Below are positions 58,101 to 61,901 of a stretch of DNA of 64,000 nucleotides, in pieces. The stretch is from Coccinella septempunctata. Taxonomy: Eukaryota > Arthropoda > Insecta > Coleoptera > Coccinellidae. Every line of letters starts with the position of its first letter. The first letter of the stretch is position 1. The notes below the pieces were generated by a model. That model had not been told where the DNA came from, did no database searches, and saw only the letters and a list, made by a program, of their open reading frames with translations. The stretch spans positions 744,001-808,000 of the forward strand of contig NC_058195.1 in assembly GCF_907165205.1 (NCBI RefSeq), read 5' to 3'. The position numbers and the translations under genes were made by a program.

Positions 58101-59362
58101 GAAACTCCTAAAAAGATGGGGTCTTGAGGTCGGTTACAAAACTTTTCAGTGTGAGCCAATGCATGTCATTTTGACAAAACTGTCAAAAGTTAGGTTAGTA
58201 CCCATAGCGGACAAAAAACTGAATATCCTGGCCTACTAGTTATACCTAAATCCGAAAAAAAAAACGAGTTTCTTGTTAGGTGCGAAGGGAAACGTTCCAC
58301 ATCATCGTCAAAAGAATGAACAAGCATCGAATAACGCGGCTATTTCCGGGAGCGTTCACACAGAGGTGGATGACTGCGTGGATTTTCGAAATGAAAATAT
58401 TCGGACCGGAAACAATTCGTTTTAACCGGGCGCACGGTTGCCTAATGAGTGTGAGAGACCTCGCTTTATCCGCGGTTTTTTTTTCAGAGAACAATAAATT
58501 CAATAAAATTCTCGTTCCCAGAAAGATAATGCAATCGCGGAGTTCAAACGAGGAAATGATATAATTACGAGGAGAACTACCGTGAAAATAATGCTTTAAC
58601 GCCCAATTACTGCGAGAGTTTAGGTCGTTTCATTCGATAATGAAGCTGTTGGTTTCTTTAAGCGTTAGATCGAAGAAAATTTCGCGTTGTTAGCAGAAAG
58701 TAACAATGTGCTCTTTTTTTTCCAGATGGCTCCATTTGGGTTTCAACCTCGTGGTCCAGATGGTCGTGGGTCTCCCCCTGGAGATGGTCCACGGGTCCGG
58801 TAGGGTGGCCCTGATCTACATGGCCGGGGTGGTGGCCGGTTCCCTTGGCACGTCGGTCTTCGATACCGACGTGTGTCTGGTGGGTGCGAGCGGGGGAGTT
58901 TACGCCCTGCTGGCCGGCCACCTGGCCAACATAATGCTCAACTACAACAACATGCAATGCGGAATACTCAAACTTGTCGGCATCATAGCGATAGGTAAGT
59001 TATACACAGGAGGAATTTCTTCCCGACCGACGCCTCCTAACTGACGTTTTCTATTTTCAGCGTCCTGCGACGTCGGTTACGCCATCTACTCGAGGTACGC
59101 CGGAGAGGTTTTCGGTCCGCCAGTGTCGTACGTCGCCCATCTGACGGGCGCCCTGGCCGGTCTCACCATCGGACTGTTGGTCCTCAAGAACTTCGAGCAG
59201 AAGTTGCACGAGCAGCTTCTGTGGTGGGTGGCTCTGGGCGTCTACGCCGCCTGCACCATATTCGCCATCCTCTTCAACGTGATGAACCCCTCCGTCGTGC
59301 CGCTGGAAAACTTGGGCGAAGGGGTGGACAGTCAGTACATCTACAGCAGGTTCGGAGTATAA
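950..59362 (+). CDS. rho-4: Rhomboid-4/RHBDL1-RHBDL3-type intramembrane serine protease (8 coding exons)
   Basis: Joined exons 950-1186, 1367-1390, 1455-1619, 55126-55238, 55567-55687, 57315-57457, 58726-58994 and 59061-59362 give about 457 aa in an unbroken frame, all with GT-AG junctions. Rhomboids cleave substrates inside the membrane. The sequence shows an N-terminal cytosolic region with an EF-hand-like segment (about 80-135), a first membrane span near 208-230, and the rhomboid core. That core holds WRFLLYMMLHAGWLHLGFN (Asn275 in the HxxxN motif), the GASGG active site with Ser323, and His384 in AHLTGALAG. Two C-terminal spans include the LLWW segment, giving seven spans (secretase-B layout). 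The exon order, the EF-hand followed by a KREILLEK-type helix, and the PPP/YYADRYTC segment before the first span match my memory of human RHBDL3. The start at 950 is the first ATG in frame after a possible acceptor, so an earlier upstream exon is possible. Human RHBDL1 and RHBDL3 are roughly 400-440 aa. Confidence 0.93.
1367..1390 (+). CDS. rho-4: rho-4 microexon (24 nt)
   Basis: Eight codons reading QWRQFFDE, bounded by TTTTTCAG (acceptor) and GTAAGTTT (donor), phase 0 on both sides. It supplies the incoming helix of the EF-hand-like domain. That helix continues in the next exon as YDREGFGEI, and the join resembles the WKVLFDQFD segment I recall for human RHBDL3. Confidence 0.85.
1455..1619 (+). 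CDS. rho-4: rho-4 coding exon 3 (EF-hand-like region)
   Basis: Encodes residues 88-142: an EF-loop-like DREGFGEIPWDY, then a VSPGKREILLEK helix and TFQDFVNV. Acceptor is GTCGACAG and donor GTGAGTC at 1620, phase 0. The next recognised exon is 53.5 kb away and continues in frame as MTGKRTRSF, matching the family pattern DFVSLM-S-KRSNSF. Confidence 0.92.
1622..7198. other. Intronic stretch without recognised gene
   Basis: Contains a short (GT)n run near 2172-2195, CpG-rich segments (about 3420-3840) and AT-rich segments. Short dispersed motifs occur near 5829-5850 and at 5921-5950/6680-6712. The last pair carries inverted copies of a TTTTTGGCCTCRGTATTTATG-like word, so 5.9-6.7 kb may be an old non-autonomous element. 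Open frames here are short and carry no recognisable domain. Confidence 0.5.
2172..2195. repeat. (GT)n dinucleotide repeat
   Basis: An imperfect alternating TG run with one TTT interruption. Confidence 0.9.
7199..8353. repeat. Long foldback element, ACAGGGTGGG termini
   Basis: The left end reads ATGTACAGGGTGGGC and the right end is its reverse complement, GCCCACCCTGTACAT. The arms stay recognisably complementary for roughly 540 bp each. For example, the TTTTAGCACTACAGC word near 7220 returns inverted near 8320, and TTCTATGGTTTCAACTTTTG near 7660 returns inverted near 7880. The central non-paired part is about 100 bp. There is no transposase. This looks like a snapback MITE, probably non-autonomous. 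ACAGGGTG-like ends are common in insect MITEs, as I recall. Confidence 0.9.
8354..9420. other. Intronic CpG-rich stretch, no gene supported
   Basis: GC- and CpG-rich from about 8440 to 8760 (gcgcgg-type words), then mixed composition. The open frames at 8404-8679 and 8796-9059 have no recognisable domain and look like chance openings in stop-poor sequence. Confidence 0.4.
9421..9681. repeat. Foldback MITE, about 260 bp
   Basis: The left terminus GAATATCAAACTGGAGA is inverted at the right end as TCTCCAGTTTGATATTTC. Inner arms pair as well: CGCAACCGTAGA near 9488 with TCTACGGTTGCG near 9584, and GTCGTGAACGAGC near 9443 with GCTCGTTCACGAC near 9620. The turn lies near 9525-9550 (GTCAGTA/TACTGAC). 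Nothing in it is coding. Confidence 0.9.
9712..10795. repeat. Array of alternating inverted GCGC-rich units
   Basis: A dense mosaic of a few words in both orientations: GTCGTCTAGTAAAAGTCTAG, AAAAGCGCGGGTAAAA, and CTATAGGAAATAGAAATATAAAGCG. The TCTAGTAAAAGTCTAG word starts near 9956, 10121, 10422 and 10685 on +. Its inverse occurs near 9837, 10249 and 10496. The orientation mostly alternates, so the whole kilobase can fold into several competing hairpins. The word GTCGTCTCCAGT is shared with the adjacent foldback end at 9661, which hints at a common origin. Confidence 0.88.
10796..11439. other. Intronic stretch, no gene supported
   Basis: Mixed AT- and CpG-rich DNA. The open frames (for example 10980-11219 and 11356-11598) have no conserved domain in their first parts. 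I see no clear terminal repeats. Confidence 0.35.
11440..11700 (+). pseudogene. LINE reverse-transcriptase relic
   Basis: A short + strand reading around 11500-11580 gives CDLCSGIPQRNSLGPSIFL. This is the GVPQGSVLGPxLF motif of non-LTR reverse transcriptases, with PQG altered to PQR. The frame breaks shortly after it and no YADD motif follows in frame. It is a small decayed fragment, and its edges are uncertain. Confidence 0.7.
11950..12130 (-). pseudogene. LINE thumb-region relic, minus strand
   Basis: The minus strand reads SEVKYLGIPFDSKL, the KYLGIxxD motif just after the catalytic part of non-LTR reverse transcriptases. After a frameshift it continues as TKAFMTYRSLAGRTRGCNPK, typical of the region before the RNase H domain in I/R1/LOA-like LINEs. 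An in-frame TGA precedes it. It is opposite in orientation to the motif at 11500, so the two are separate or rearranged relics. Confidence 0.72.
12131..12719. other. Intronic stretch, no gene supported
   Basis: Mixed composition with a CpG-rich part at about 12300-12620. No conserved reading frame or clear repeat was seen. Confidence 0.35.
12720..13380. repeat. Purine-rich (GA/AAG) tract
   Basis: The + strand is dominated by A and G over about 650 bp, with recurrent GAAAAGAGAGAAGG-like words. Diverged duplicated segments carry TCTCCTAAGATGATGAA and TTTCTAAGAGATGAACAA. Long open frames (12589-12936 and 12939-13121 on the other strand) are low-complexity by-products. Its strand asymmetry mirrors the CT-rich blocks farther right, but I cannot show common ancestry. 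Confidence 0.75.
13381..16149. other. Intronic stretch, no gene supported
   Basis: A palindromic short tandem repeat lies at 14112-14167 and is listed separately. The rest is CpG-rich (about 14220-14480 and 15060-15370) or AT-rich DNA with only short open frames and no recognised domain. Confidence 0.4.
14112..14167. repeat. Short palindromic tandem repeat (GACATATGTC)
   Basis: Repeats of GCTGACATATGTCAGCTTG and GACATATGACATATGTCAGC, in which CATATG-centred palindromes recur every 16-22 bases. Confidence 0.85.
16150..16390. repeat. Diverged partial copy of the GAGTCTTTGAC MITE family
   Basis: The order of words AAGCTAAATCTATGA, CTGTGGTCTT, AGTTGCATTCAGC, ATTTTTCAAATT and GAGTTACTCGAA parallels 16985-17100 in the neighbouring full copy and 40140-40270 in the distant copy. 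The recognisable terminal repeats are missing. Confidence 0.55.
16809..17743. mobile_element. MITE copy A, GAGTCTTTGACT termini, with nested insertion
   Basis: Begins CAGGGCGAGTCTTTGACT and ends with the inverse AGTCAAAGACTC-type word and GCCC. The inverted termini extend about 60 bp through AGTAGATTCTT-GAGGTC and its complement. There is no open frame and no transposase. It is homologous along its length to 39963-40647, except for a 272-bp insertion at 17168-17439. Confidence 0.88.
17168..17439. mobile_element. Second MITE nested in MITE copy A
   Basis: Absent from the homologous position of the copy at 39963-40647. The ends are inverted repeats: TGGTATTCTGCTCTCATC on the left and GATGAAAAGCAGAATAAAACCA on the right, pairing imperfectly. 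The inner words GTAAGCAAATTGTAAC and TTTGTAACTTAC also pair. The flanks TTGA and TTAG suggest a short TA- or TTA-type target, but this is not certain. Confidence 0.8.
17744..18868. other. Intronic stretch, no gene supported
   Basis: AT-rich to about 18180, then mixed. The minus strand at about 18771-18815 contains a CCTGAGGA word and a CCGAAACGTCG word, a pairing familiar from some retroelement tails. The element itself is not identifiable. The 111-aa frame at 18226-18561 has no recognised domain. Confidence 0.35.
18869..20072 (-). mobile_element. Mariner-family transposon, degraded
   Basis: Imperfect terminal inverted repeats of about 25 bp lie at 18869-18893 and 20048-20072, about 17-18 of 25 positions matching. 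Each ends in TA, consistent with the TA duplication of Tc1/mariner elements. The 1.2-kb length fits a full-length mariner. The transposase lies on the minus strand, antisense to the host gene. Confidence 0.88.
18947..19975 (-). pseudogene. Mariner transposase pseudogene (D,D34D)
   Basis: Read on the minus strand from the ATG at 19973-19975, a single frame of 342 codons ends at TAA 18947. It is interrupted by three in-frame stops: TAG at 19883-19885, TGA at 19307-19309 and one TAA between there and 19216. No frameshift is needed. Catalytic motifs are visible: TDETWVHF for the first Asp, LEDNAPAHKSH for the second, and PSDYHLFP for the third, with exactly 34 residues between the second and third. 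The usual YSPDLAPSD is changed to YSPVLDPSD. Intact family members are about 345 aa, so the length is complete but the gene is inactive. Confidence 0.92.
20073..20617. other. Intronic stretch, no gene supported
   Basis: CpG-rich from about 20270 to 20600. Overlapping open frames on both strands have no recognised domain. The LINE relic starts near 20618, but its left edge is not sharp. Confidence 0.35.
20921..21863 (-). mobile_element. 5'-truncated jockey-clade LINE copy 1 with 14-bp TSD
   Basis: The insertion spans 20935-21849. The perfect 14-bp direct repeat CTGTGGTATAGGAA flanks it at 20921-20934 and 21850-21863. A T11 run at 20935-20945 is the minus-strand poly(A) tail. These are the hallmarks of target-primed reverse transcription. 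The element keeps only the C-terminal quarter of ORF2 and the 3' UTR. Confidence 0.93.
21206..21849 (-). pseudogene. Jockey-like ORF2 C-terminus (thumb region), copy 1
   Basis: The minus-strand frame from the truncation point near 21849 down to the stop at 21206 is open. It contains ETIDETNDWCIKWKIKLN, KYLGITLDKGLTWKSHI, ARPRLTYGSVAWG, and IDAPWFVRNRQIYKYLKW ending in RDQLKRD. The APWFVRN and RIQATENKLLR motifs are typical of jockey-clade ORF2, which ends here without an RNase H domain. It lacks the endonuclease and the catalytic palm, including YADD. The automatic frame upstream of 21849 belongs to flanking DNA. The copy is about 90% or more identical at protein level to the + copy at 23560-23960. 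Confidence 0.9.
22926..24432 (+). mobile_element. 5'-truncated jockey-clade LINE copy 2 with 12-bp TSD
   Basis: The insertion spans 22938-24420. The perfect direct repeat AGTGCTCTGATC lies at 22926-22937 and 24421-24432. It ends in an A12 tail at 24409-24420. Its 3' part (about 23560-24420) is the inverse of copy 1 at 20935-21849. It retains most of the reverse transcriptase but no endonuclease. Confidence 0.93.
22938..24146 (+). pseudogene. Jockey-like reverse transcriptase, copy 2
   Basis: The + frame includes YPEKWKTAEVIVFNKP, NYRPISLLSALGKVVERI, QFGFRREHSTEQQ, LLDVARAFDRVWHEGL, GVPQGSVLGPLLYN and the catalytic YADDTG near 23507. An in-frame TGA at 23381-23383, between the VKVGVE and GVPQG segments, interrupts it. 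Compared with copy 1, roughly 65 bases are missing after RIQA near 23955. This removes the ATENKLLRCAIDAPWFVRN segment and shifts the frame. The terminal RRRPRDQLKRD-type stop lies near 24144. Both lesions make the copy non-autonomous. Confidence 0.92.
24601..28168. other. Intronic stretch, no gene supported
   Basis: A short hairpin lies at 25985-26078. CpG-rich parts at about 26270-26870 and 27130-27540 carry open frames on both strands with no recognised domain. There are no clear transposon ends. Confidence 0.4.
25985..26078. repeat. Short hairpin repeat
   Basis: GTCAAGTAGGCTACGCAATT on the left pairs with AATTCCATAGCCTACTTAAC on the right, arms of about 22 bp and total length about 94 bp. 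A related word occurs singly near 5829 and 37890. Confidence 0.75.
28169..28308. repeat. Left direct repeat flanking CT-rich block 1
   Basis: About 140 bp running from TAAACGTAAACAACTCG to GATTGAATCGATCT. It is nearly identical to 29162-29298. Confidence 0.92.
28309..29161. repeat. CT-rich dispersed repeat, block 1
   Basis: Starts ATATCTCCCGCACCC. It consists of imperfect CTCTCTATATCTCACACCCTC-like units and ends with a non-repetitive tail (29100-29160, containing CCTATAATATGGCTC and CCTACGAGGGCTC). That tail is also the end of block 2. Its first 200 bp correspond to the middle of block 2 (from about 31808) and of block 3 (from about 35428). Long frames such as 28424-29083 are low-complexity artefacts. 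Confidence 0.9.
29162..29298. repeat. Right direct repeat flanking CT-rich block 1
   Basis: About 137 bp matching 28169-28308, with a few substitutions and a longer T run. Confidence 0.92.
29299..30839. other. Intronic stretch, no gene supported
   Basis: CpG-rich at about 29300-29600 and 30260-30620, otherwise mixed. Open frames are short and overlap on opposite strands. Confidence 0.4.
30840..32908. repeat. CT-rich dispersed repeat, block 2 (longest copy)
   Basis: About 2.07 kb of strongly pyrimidine-biased + strand. The left third is irregular. The middle carries an ACTCAAGAAAGAGTTGAGT hairpin near 31417 that is shared with block 3. The right half is ordered repeats, and the end at 32845-32908 is the same unique tail as in block 1. 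It appears to be the most complete copy. No protein-coding capacity is seen. Confidence 0.9.
32000..32700. repeat. 163-bp higher-order tandem repeat in block 2
   Basis: The word TCTCGTACTC starts at 32151, 32314 and 32477, and its variant TCTCGAACTC at 32640. Each spacing is exactly 163 bp. Each unit is about four related subunits of roughly 34-43 bp, of the type CTCTCTATATCTCACACCCTC plus GCTATCTCTCGATTCTCACA. Confidence 0.92.
32909..34864. other. Intronic stretch, no gene supported
   Basis: CpG-rich at about 33000-33640 and 34020-34230. No conserved domain is seen in the short frames. From about 34690 the sequence may be part of an old retroelement that continues into the direct repeat at 34865. 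Confidence 0.4.
34865..35012. repeat. Left direct repeat flanking CT-rich block 3
   Basis: About 148 bp starting TCAGGATGGTCACATAGGC and repeated at 35794-35941. One frame of the right copy reads WADLLPDEDVNEMYNDLQC. This resembles the linker between endonuclease and reverse transcriptase in some LINE ORF2 proteins, which I take as weak evidence only. Confidence 0.9.
35013..35793. repeat. CT-rich dispersed repeat, block 3
   Basis: Its left part (35013-35290) matches block 2 at 31370-31650, including the ACTCAAGAAAGAGTTGAGT hairpin. From about 35428 it matches the beginning of block 1. It lacks the shared unique tail and stops in a TCTCGCACTC unit directly before the right flanking repeat. 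Confidence 0.9.
35794..35941. repeat. Right direct repeat flanking CT-rich block 3
   Basis: About 148 bp matching 34865-35012, with about 10-12 differences. Confidence 0.9.
35942..39962. other. Intronic stretch, no gene supported
   Basis: Mixed CpG-rich (36280-36560, 38090-38520, 39000-39300) and AT-rich sequence. Short frames carry no recognised domain. I see no clear element termini. Confidence 0.4.
39963..40647. mobile_element. MITE copy B, GAGTCTTTGACTCGTAC termini
   Basis: Begins GGACGAGTCTTTGACTCGTAC and ends GTACGAGTCAAAGACTCACCC followed by TGTA. The TIRs are about 50-60 bp. The interior words (GAAAAACAAAATTACCTT, CACATCTGTGGAT, TGGTACGTAATGGTCATAAT) run in the same order as in copy A at 16809-17743, without the nested 272-bp insertion. 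It has no coding capacity. Confidence 0.88.
40648..41167. other. Intronic CpG-rich stretch, no gene supported
   Basis: CpG-rich from about 40680 to 41090. Overlapping frames on both strands (for example 40719-41177 on minus) lack any recognised domain. Confidence 0.35.
41168..42383. mobile_element. Non-autonomous TIR element, about 1.2 kb
   Basis: The left end TATACTTCATTCACTTTTAT plus TTTAGCAGTCGGTTGGCCATG is inverted at the right end as CATGGCCAACCGACTGCTAA plus AATAAATTTGAATGAAGTATA. The imperfect TIRs are about 42-45 bp. The interior is AT-rich with no transposase-like frame, so it is either a deletion derivative or a MITE. The target duplication was not resolved. Confidence 0.82.
42384..49217. 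other. Intronic stretch, no gene supported
   Basis: Alternates CpG-rich (42680-42960, 43740-44330, 45470-45990, 46300-46760, 47780-48190, 48580-48980) and AT-rich (44400-45440) DNA. Short TC runs occur near 46806. Many short frames overlap on both strands and none has a recognised domain. If this part is ancestral intron rather than unrecognised repeats, it is where regulatory elements would be sought, but I cannot identify any. Confidence 0.4.
49218..49400. repeat. 180-bp palindromic element with GCGGCCGC-bearing arms
   Basis: The left arm GCGGTGAACACATATGAGCG with GCCGCGATCACGATCACGA is inverted at the right end as TCGTGATCGTGATCGTGGCC, GCGGCCGC, TCATATGTGTTCACCGCC. Arms are about 45 bp, with a central spacer of about 90 bp. 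It is probably a small MITE. There is no reading frame of note. Confidence 0.88.
49401..55125. other. Right end of giant intron, no gene supported
   Basis: CpG-rich segments (49420-50780, 51150-51720, 53600-54000, 54250-55020) alternate with AT-rich DNA. The 150-aa frame at 51030-51482 is the longest non-repeat frame here, but it has no recognised domain and an AT-rich N-terminal half. The final bases form the acceptor used by rho-4 exon 4. Confidence 0.4.
55126..55238 (+). CDS. rho-4: rho-4 coding exon 4
   Basis: Encodes residues 143-179 plus two bases of a split codon: MTGKRTRSFKCAV, then HRDREVSSESDYHLITENPSIFR. The donor is GTATGTAC at 55239. It forms the linker between the EF-hand region and the membrane domain, as in RHBDL1/3. 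Confidence 0.9.
55567..55687 (+). CDS. rho-4: rho-4 coding exon 5
   Basis: Encodes RMVTIIADQF, then DRDRKYYADRYTCKPPPVF and IVFITLVE, the juxtamembrane segment and start of the first span. The acceptor is a CAGCAG tandem. Use of the first gives a start at 55567 and Asn-Arg at the junction, and use of the second a start at 55570 and Lys. Both stay in frame. The donor is GTAAGTG at 55688, phase 0. Confidence 0.92.
55688..57314 (+). other. rho-4 intron 5, with 216-bp tandem duplication
   Basis: A 1,627-bp intron. It contains a 216-bp tandem duplication (56081-56512). The remainder is unremarkable, with short frames lacking any domain. Confidence 0.8.
56081..56512. repeat. 216-bp tandem duplication, two copies
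   Basis: The word CTACGGAT recurs 216 bp apart (about 56089 and 56305). The units match over their length, from AACTCTTATTTAG through CAATTCGATGGCCTGTCAC to ATTTCATAGATCAG, with few differences, implying a fairly recent duplication. Confidence 0.93.
57315..57457 (+). CDS. rho-4: rho-4 coding exon 6
   Basis: Encodes residues 221-267 plus two bases: the end of the first span (LGFFVYYSVV), a loop (PIDSVFIYRPDKRREIW) and RFLLYMMLHA of the second span, which carries the WR motif typical of rhomboids. The acceptor is TTTTCCAG and the donor GTAAGTTC at 57458, splitting the Gly codon. Confidence 0.95.
58726..58994 (+). CDS. rho-4: rho-4 coding exon 7 (active-site serine)
   Basis: Encodes residues from Gly268 to Ile357 plus one base: WLHLGFN with oxyanion Asn275, LEMVHG, VALIYMAGVVAGSLG, and the GASGG motif with nucleophile Ser323, then YALLAGHLANIMLN. 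The acceptor is TTTTTTTTCCAG and the donor GTAAGTTA at 58995. Confidence 0.97.
59061..59362 (+). CDS. rho-4: rho-4 coding exon 8 (active-site histidine, stop)
   Basis: Encodes residues 358-457, with SYVAHLTGALAGLTIG containing catalytic His384, NFEQKL, the last span LLWWVALGVYAACTIF, and a short tail ending RFGV before TAA at 59360-59362. The acceptor is CTATTTTCAG. Confidence 0.97.
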
Positions 59363-59670
59363 CTCGATGCATTTCCCCGTATAGCGATAACGTTCGGTTT
59401 ATTTTGTTTTTGTTTATATGTAAATACGTTTTTTTCCCCCGGACGGGTTCCGAGAAGCCAGAAGAAACTTTTTTTTTACCAGTGAACCGATGGGATCGAA
59501 TCCCAGCTTCCCCCCTTCCCAGGAATCTCGAGATATTCCACTGTCCAACGGCTTTGGACGCAGTGCTCAATTTTTTTTGCGAAACTATACCAGTGCGCTC
59601 ACCCAGTATATAAAATAGATTCGGTTCGAAAACTTCGAACATTCCCTCCTGAAACGCTCGAATTCGGCTT

Positions 59671-59700
59671 GATGAAGATTCGAAAAATCGACGAAACGTT
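59671..59700 (+). other. Hammerhead-like motif in rho-4 3' UTR
   Basis: GATGA, then a GATTCGAAAAATC stem-loop, then CGAAACG, resembles the core order of a hammerhead ribozyme (CUGAUGA, helix II, GAAA). The first core base is U rather than C, and no helix I or III partner was found nearby. It could also be a decayed retroelement tail. Confidence 0.25.
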
Positions 59701-59752
59701 TGTAAAATTGTACATATTCCTAGATATTTATTTGGAACGTACCAAAGACTGA

Positions 59753-59762
59753 AATAAATAAA
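59753..59762 (+). terminator. rho-4 polyadenylation signal
   Basis: Overlapping AATAAA hexamers at 59753-59758 and 59757-59762, about 390 bp after the stop codon. Cleavage is expected shortly downstream. Confidence 0.75.
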
Positions 59763-61078
59763 TTGTCCGATTTATTTATGTTGGTTACAGAGATCACTGA
59801 CGATCGATTTTCTTTCGAAACGTCCAACCGATAGTTCCTAAGTTTGCATTTCAATCCGGTCCAGAACCAAAAACTGCCTTAATTGGGGTCGTCACCCTCG
59901 ACTGGAACCGATCTTTCCAAGCAACCTCTCGTCAGTGATTTCTGCTCATTGATTGATATTGTTATTTTCCCATTTTTTCACATCGAAAGATCCGTAGCAA
60001 GCAATAAACTCCTCGACGGATCTTTAGGTGTGGAAAAAGAGAAGAAATATGTTATTTTCAAGTGATATTATAAAACTAGTCATAAATAATGTTTAAGCCT
60101 ACCAAAGATCGTGCTAGTTTATATATTTATTACGCAAAAAGCCTATGTAAGGTAGATTTTTCACATTACCACATTGAATAGATGTCACAAAGAAGAATGT
60201 TTGTATTTTTTTACACTCAGGTAAAACAGTTTATCGACAGCAGCATAATGTTATATATGTAATGTTGAACTAACTGATGATTGAACACTTCAAATTTTTG
60301 TTATTTTCCCACGATACACACATTTTTAAAATGGCCTTTATCTTTTTCATTATTGAATAAAATGAATTATTTGAGTTCTATAACCTTTATTTGTAGCTTA
60401 GATTCCCCCTGAAAAGTACGCGAATGTTATCGATGAAGAATGTTCTCAAGAAAGAAGATTTAAGATTGAATATTTATTATGAAAAGAAGATTCGGAAAAC
60501 GAAGAAGATTTATAAGAACTTCGGATTAAAGGTGTAAATGAATTGGTTTAATAAATGCAGAAAATGGTGGAATGAAAAGGTATAAAGATGGTGAAAAATC
60601 GAAAAAGGTATGCTGTATTAATCACGAATATATTTTTTATTTTAGATGTGCGCGCCTGCTTTATAGAACAAATTTTCTTTACTCGACTTTTTTTAAATTT
60701 ATCACTTCACTTTTCCAATCTACTCTATTTCATTCACTAATCTATACTCCATTACTTTACAGCACTGTACTCTCCCCTACTTCACTCTATTCTAATTTAC
60801 TCTACTTTCTACCTCACTCTACTGTACCCTCTACTTCAAAAAAAGAAAGAAAAAACCAAAGATCTTTGCGAAAAACTGCCTTTACTTCATCGTGTAGAAC
60901 GTTGAGTGTATTCCTTCCTTTAGTGTTGATTTGAACTACTGCTCTTCTTTTTCATAAGAAACGTCAAATTTATGGGTTATGTTATTTTGATGTTATGAAC
61001 GAAATGCCATCTGCATTAATAAATAATTCGAGAGTCCCTCCTGTACACATTTTGAACGTATTCTAGCCGGTAATTGTT
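59763..61078. other. Intergenic region between rho-4 and PGS1
   Basis: AT-rich, with a pyrimidine-rich run of TTCACTCTA/CTACTCTA-type words at 60690-60840. No coding exon is supported; the frame at 60572-60934 is low complexity. The PGS1 promoter should lie in the last few hundred bases, but no core element is distinctive. Confidence 0.5.
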
Positions 61079-61901
61079 ATGATTCGAAGAATTCTGTCCA
61101 ACGTTTTCGAAACGACCGTACAAAATGAAGGCGTCGTTCATCATAAACCGTTCACGAAAACGGAAACGATTCCCTTTGAGTGGTTAACTAATGTGGCCCC
61201 GTGTTTTCCAGTCAAATCTTCGAACATTAGCATATTGAACGGTCCCCATCAATTCTACGACGTCTTACTTCGGTATAGTGAGACTGCCAGCGAGAGGATA
61301 ACGCTGGCAAGTTTGTATTTTGGTAACGGAAAGTTGGAGAAGGAAATCGTTGAGAGGATTATGTCGAATATCAATTTTAAAGAGAAGAAAATGAATGTAA
61401 ATATACTGTTGGATTATACCAGGGGTAGTAGGTATTCAGATAATTCTAGAACGGCTCTCTTGCCATTGCTAAAACAGAACAGTGAAAATTGTCGAATATC
61501 TCTATACCACACTCCTGTCTTGAGGGGTGTTCTAAAGAAGGTATTGCCCCATAGGTGGAATGAGCTACTTGGACTTCAACATATGAAACTTTACATATTC
61601 GATGATACCCTTCTAATAAGTGGAGCCAATTTATCTAATGATTATTTCACCAATAGACAAGATAGATACTTTCTCATTAAGGATAAGAAAATTTGTAATT
61701 TTTATAGCGGCTTAATCCAAAGAGTACAAATGTTCAGTTTTGCAATGGACAGTAACAATAATATCAATTTGAACAGCAAATGGCAAGTATCACCTTTCGA
61801 GGGAGACAAAAAAAGATTTGTTGAAGAGGCTGGAGAGTTGGTAGATAGCTATCTCTTGGAAGCTAAAGAGGAACAGAATAGCCATAAAACCGAAGGAAAT
61901 G
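61079..61901 (+). CDS. PGS1: PGS1 exon 1
   Basis: Encodes residues 1-274 plus one base, including the targeting-like N-terminus, the first PLD half (ITLASLYFGNGKLEKEIV) and HKD motif 1. The donor is GTAAGTTGG at 61902. If unspliced, the frame reads through the 56-bp intron to a stop at 61931. Confidence 0.95.

Noticed and set aside
59490..59505. GGGATCGAATCCC, B-box-like and palindromic
   Set aside because: Located in the rho-4 3' UTR with no acceptor-stem or A-box partners.
60572..60934. 120-aa frame upstream of PGS1
   Set aside because: Dominated by a pyrimidine-rich CTACTCTA-type run, with no relation to PGS1 or rho-4.
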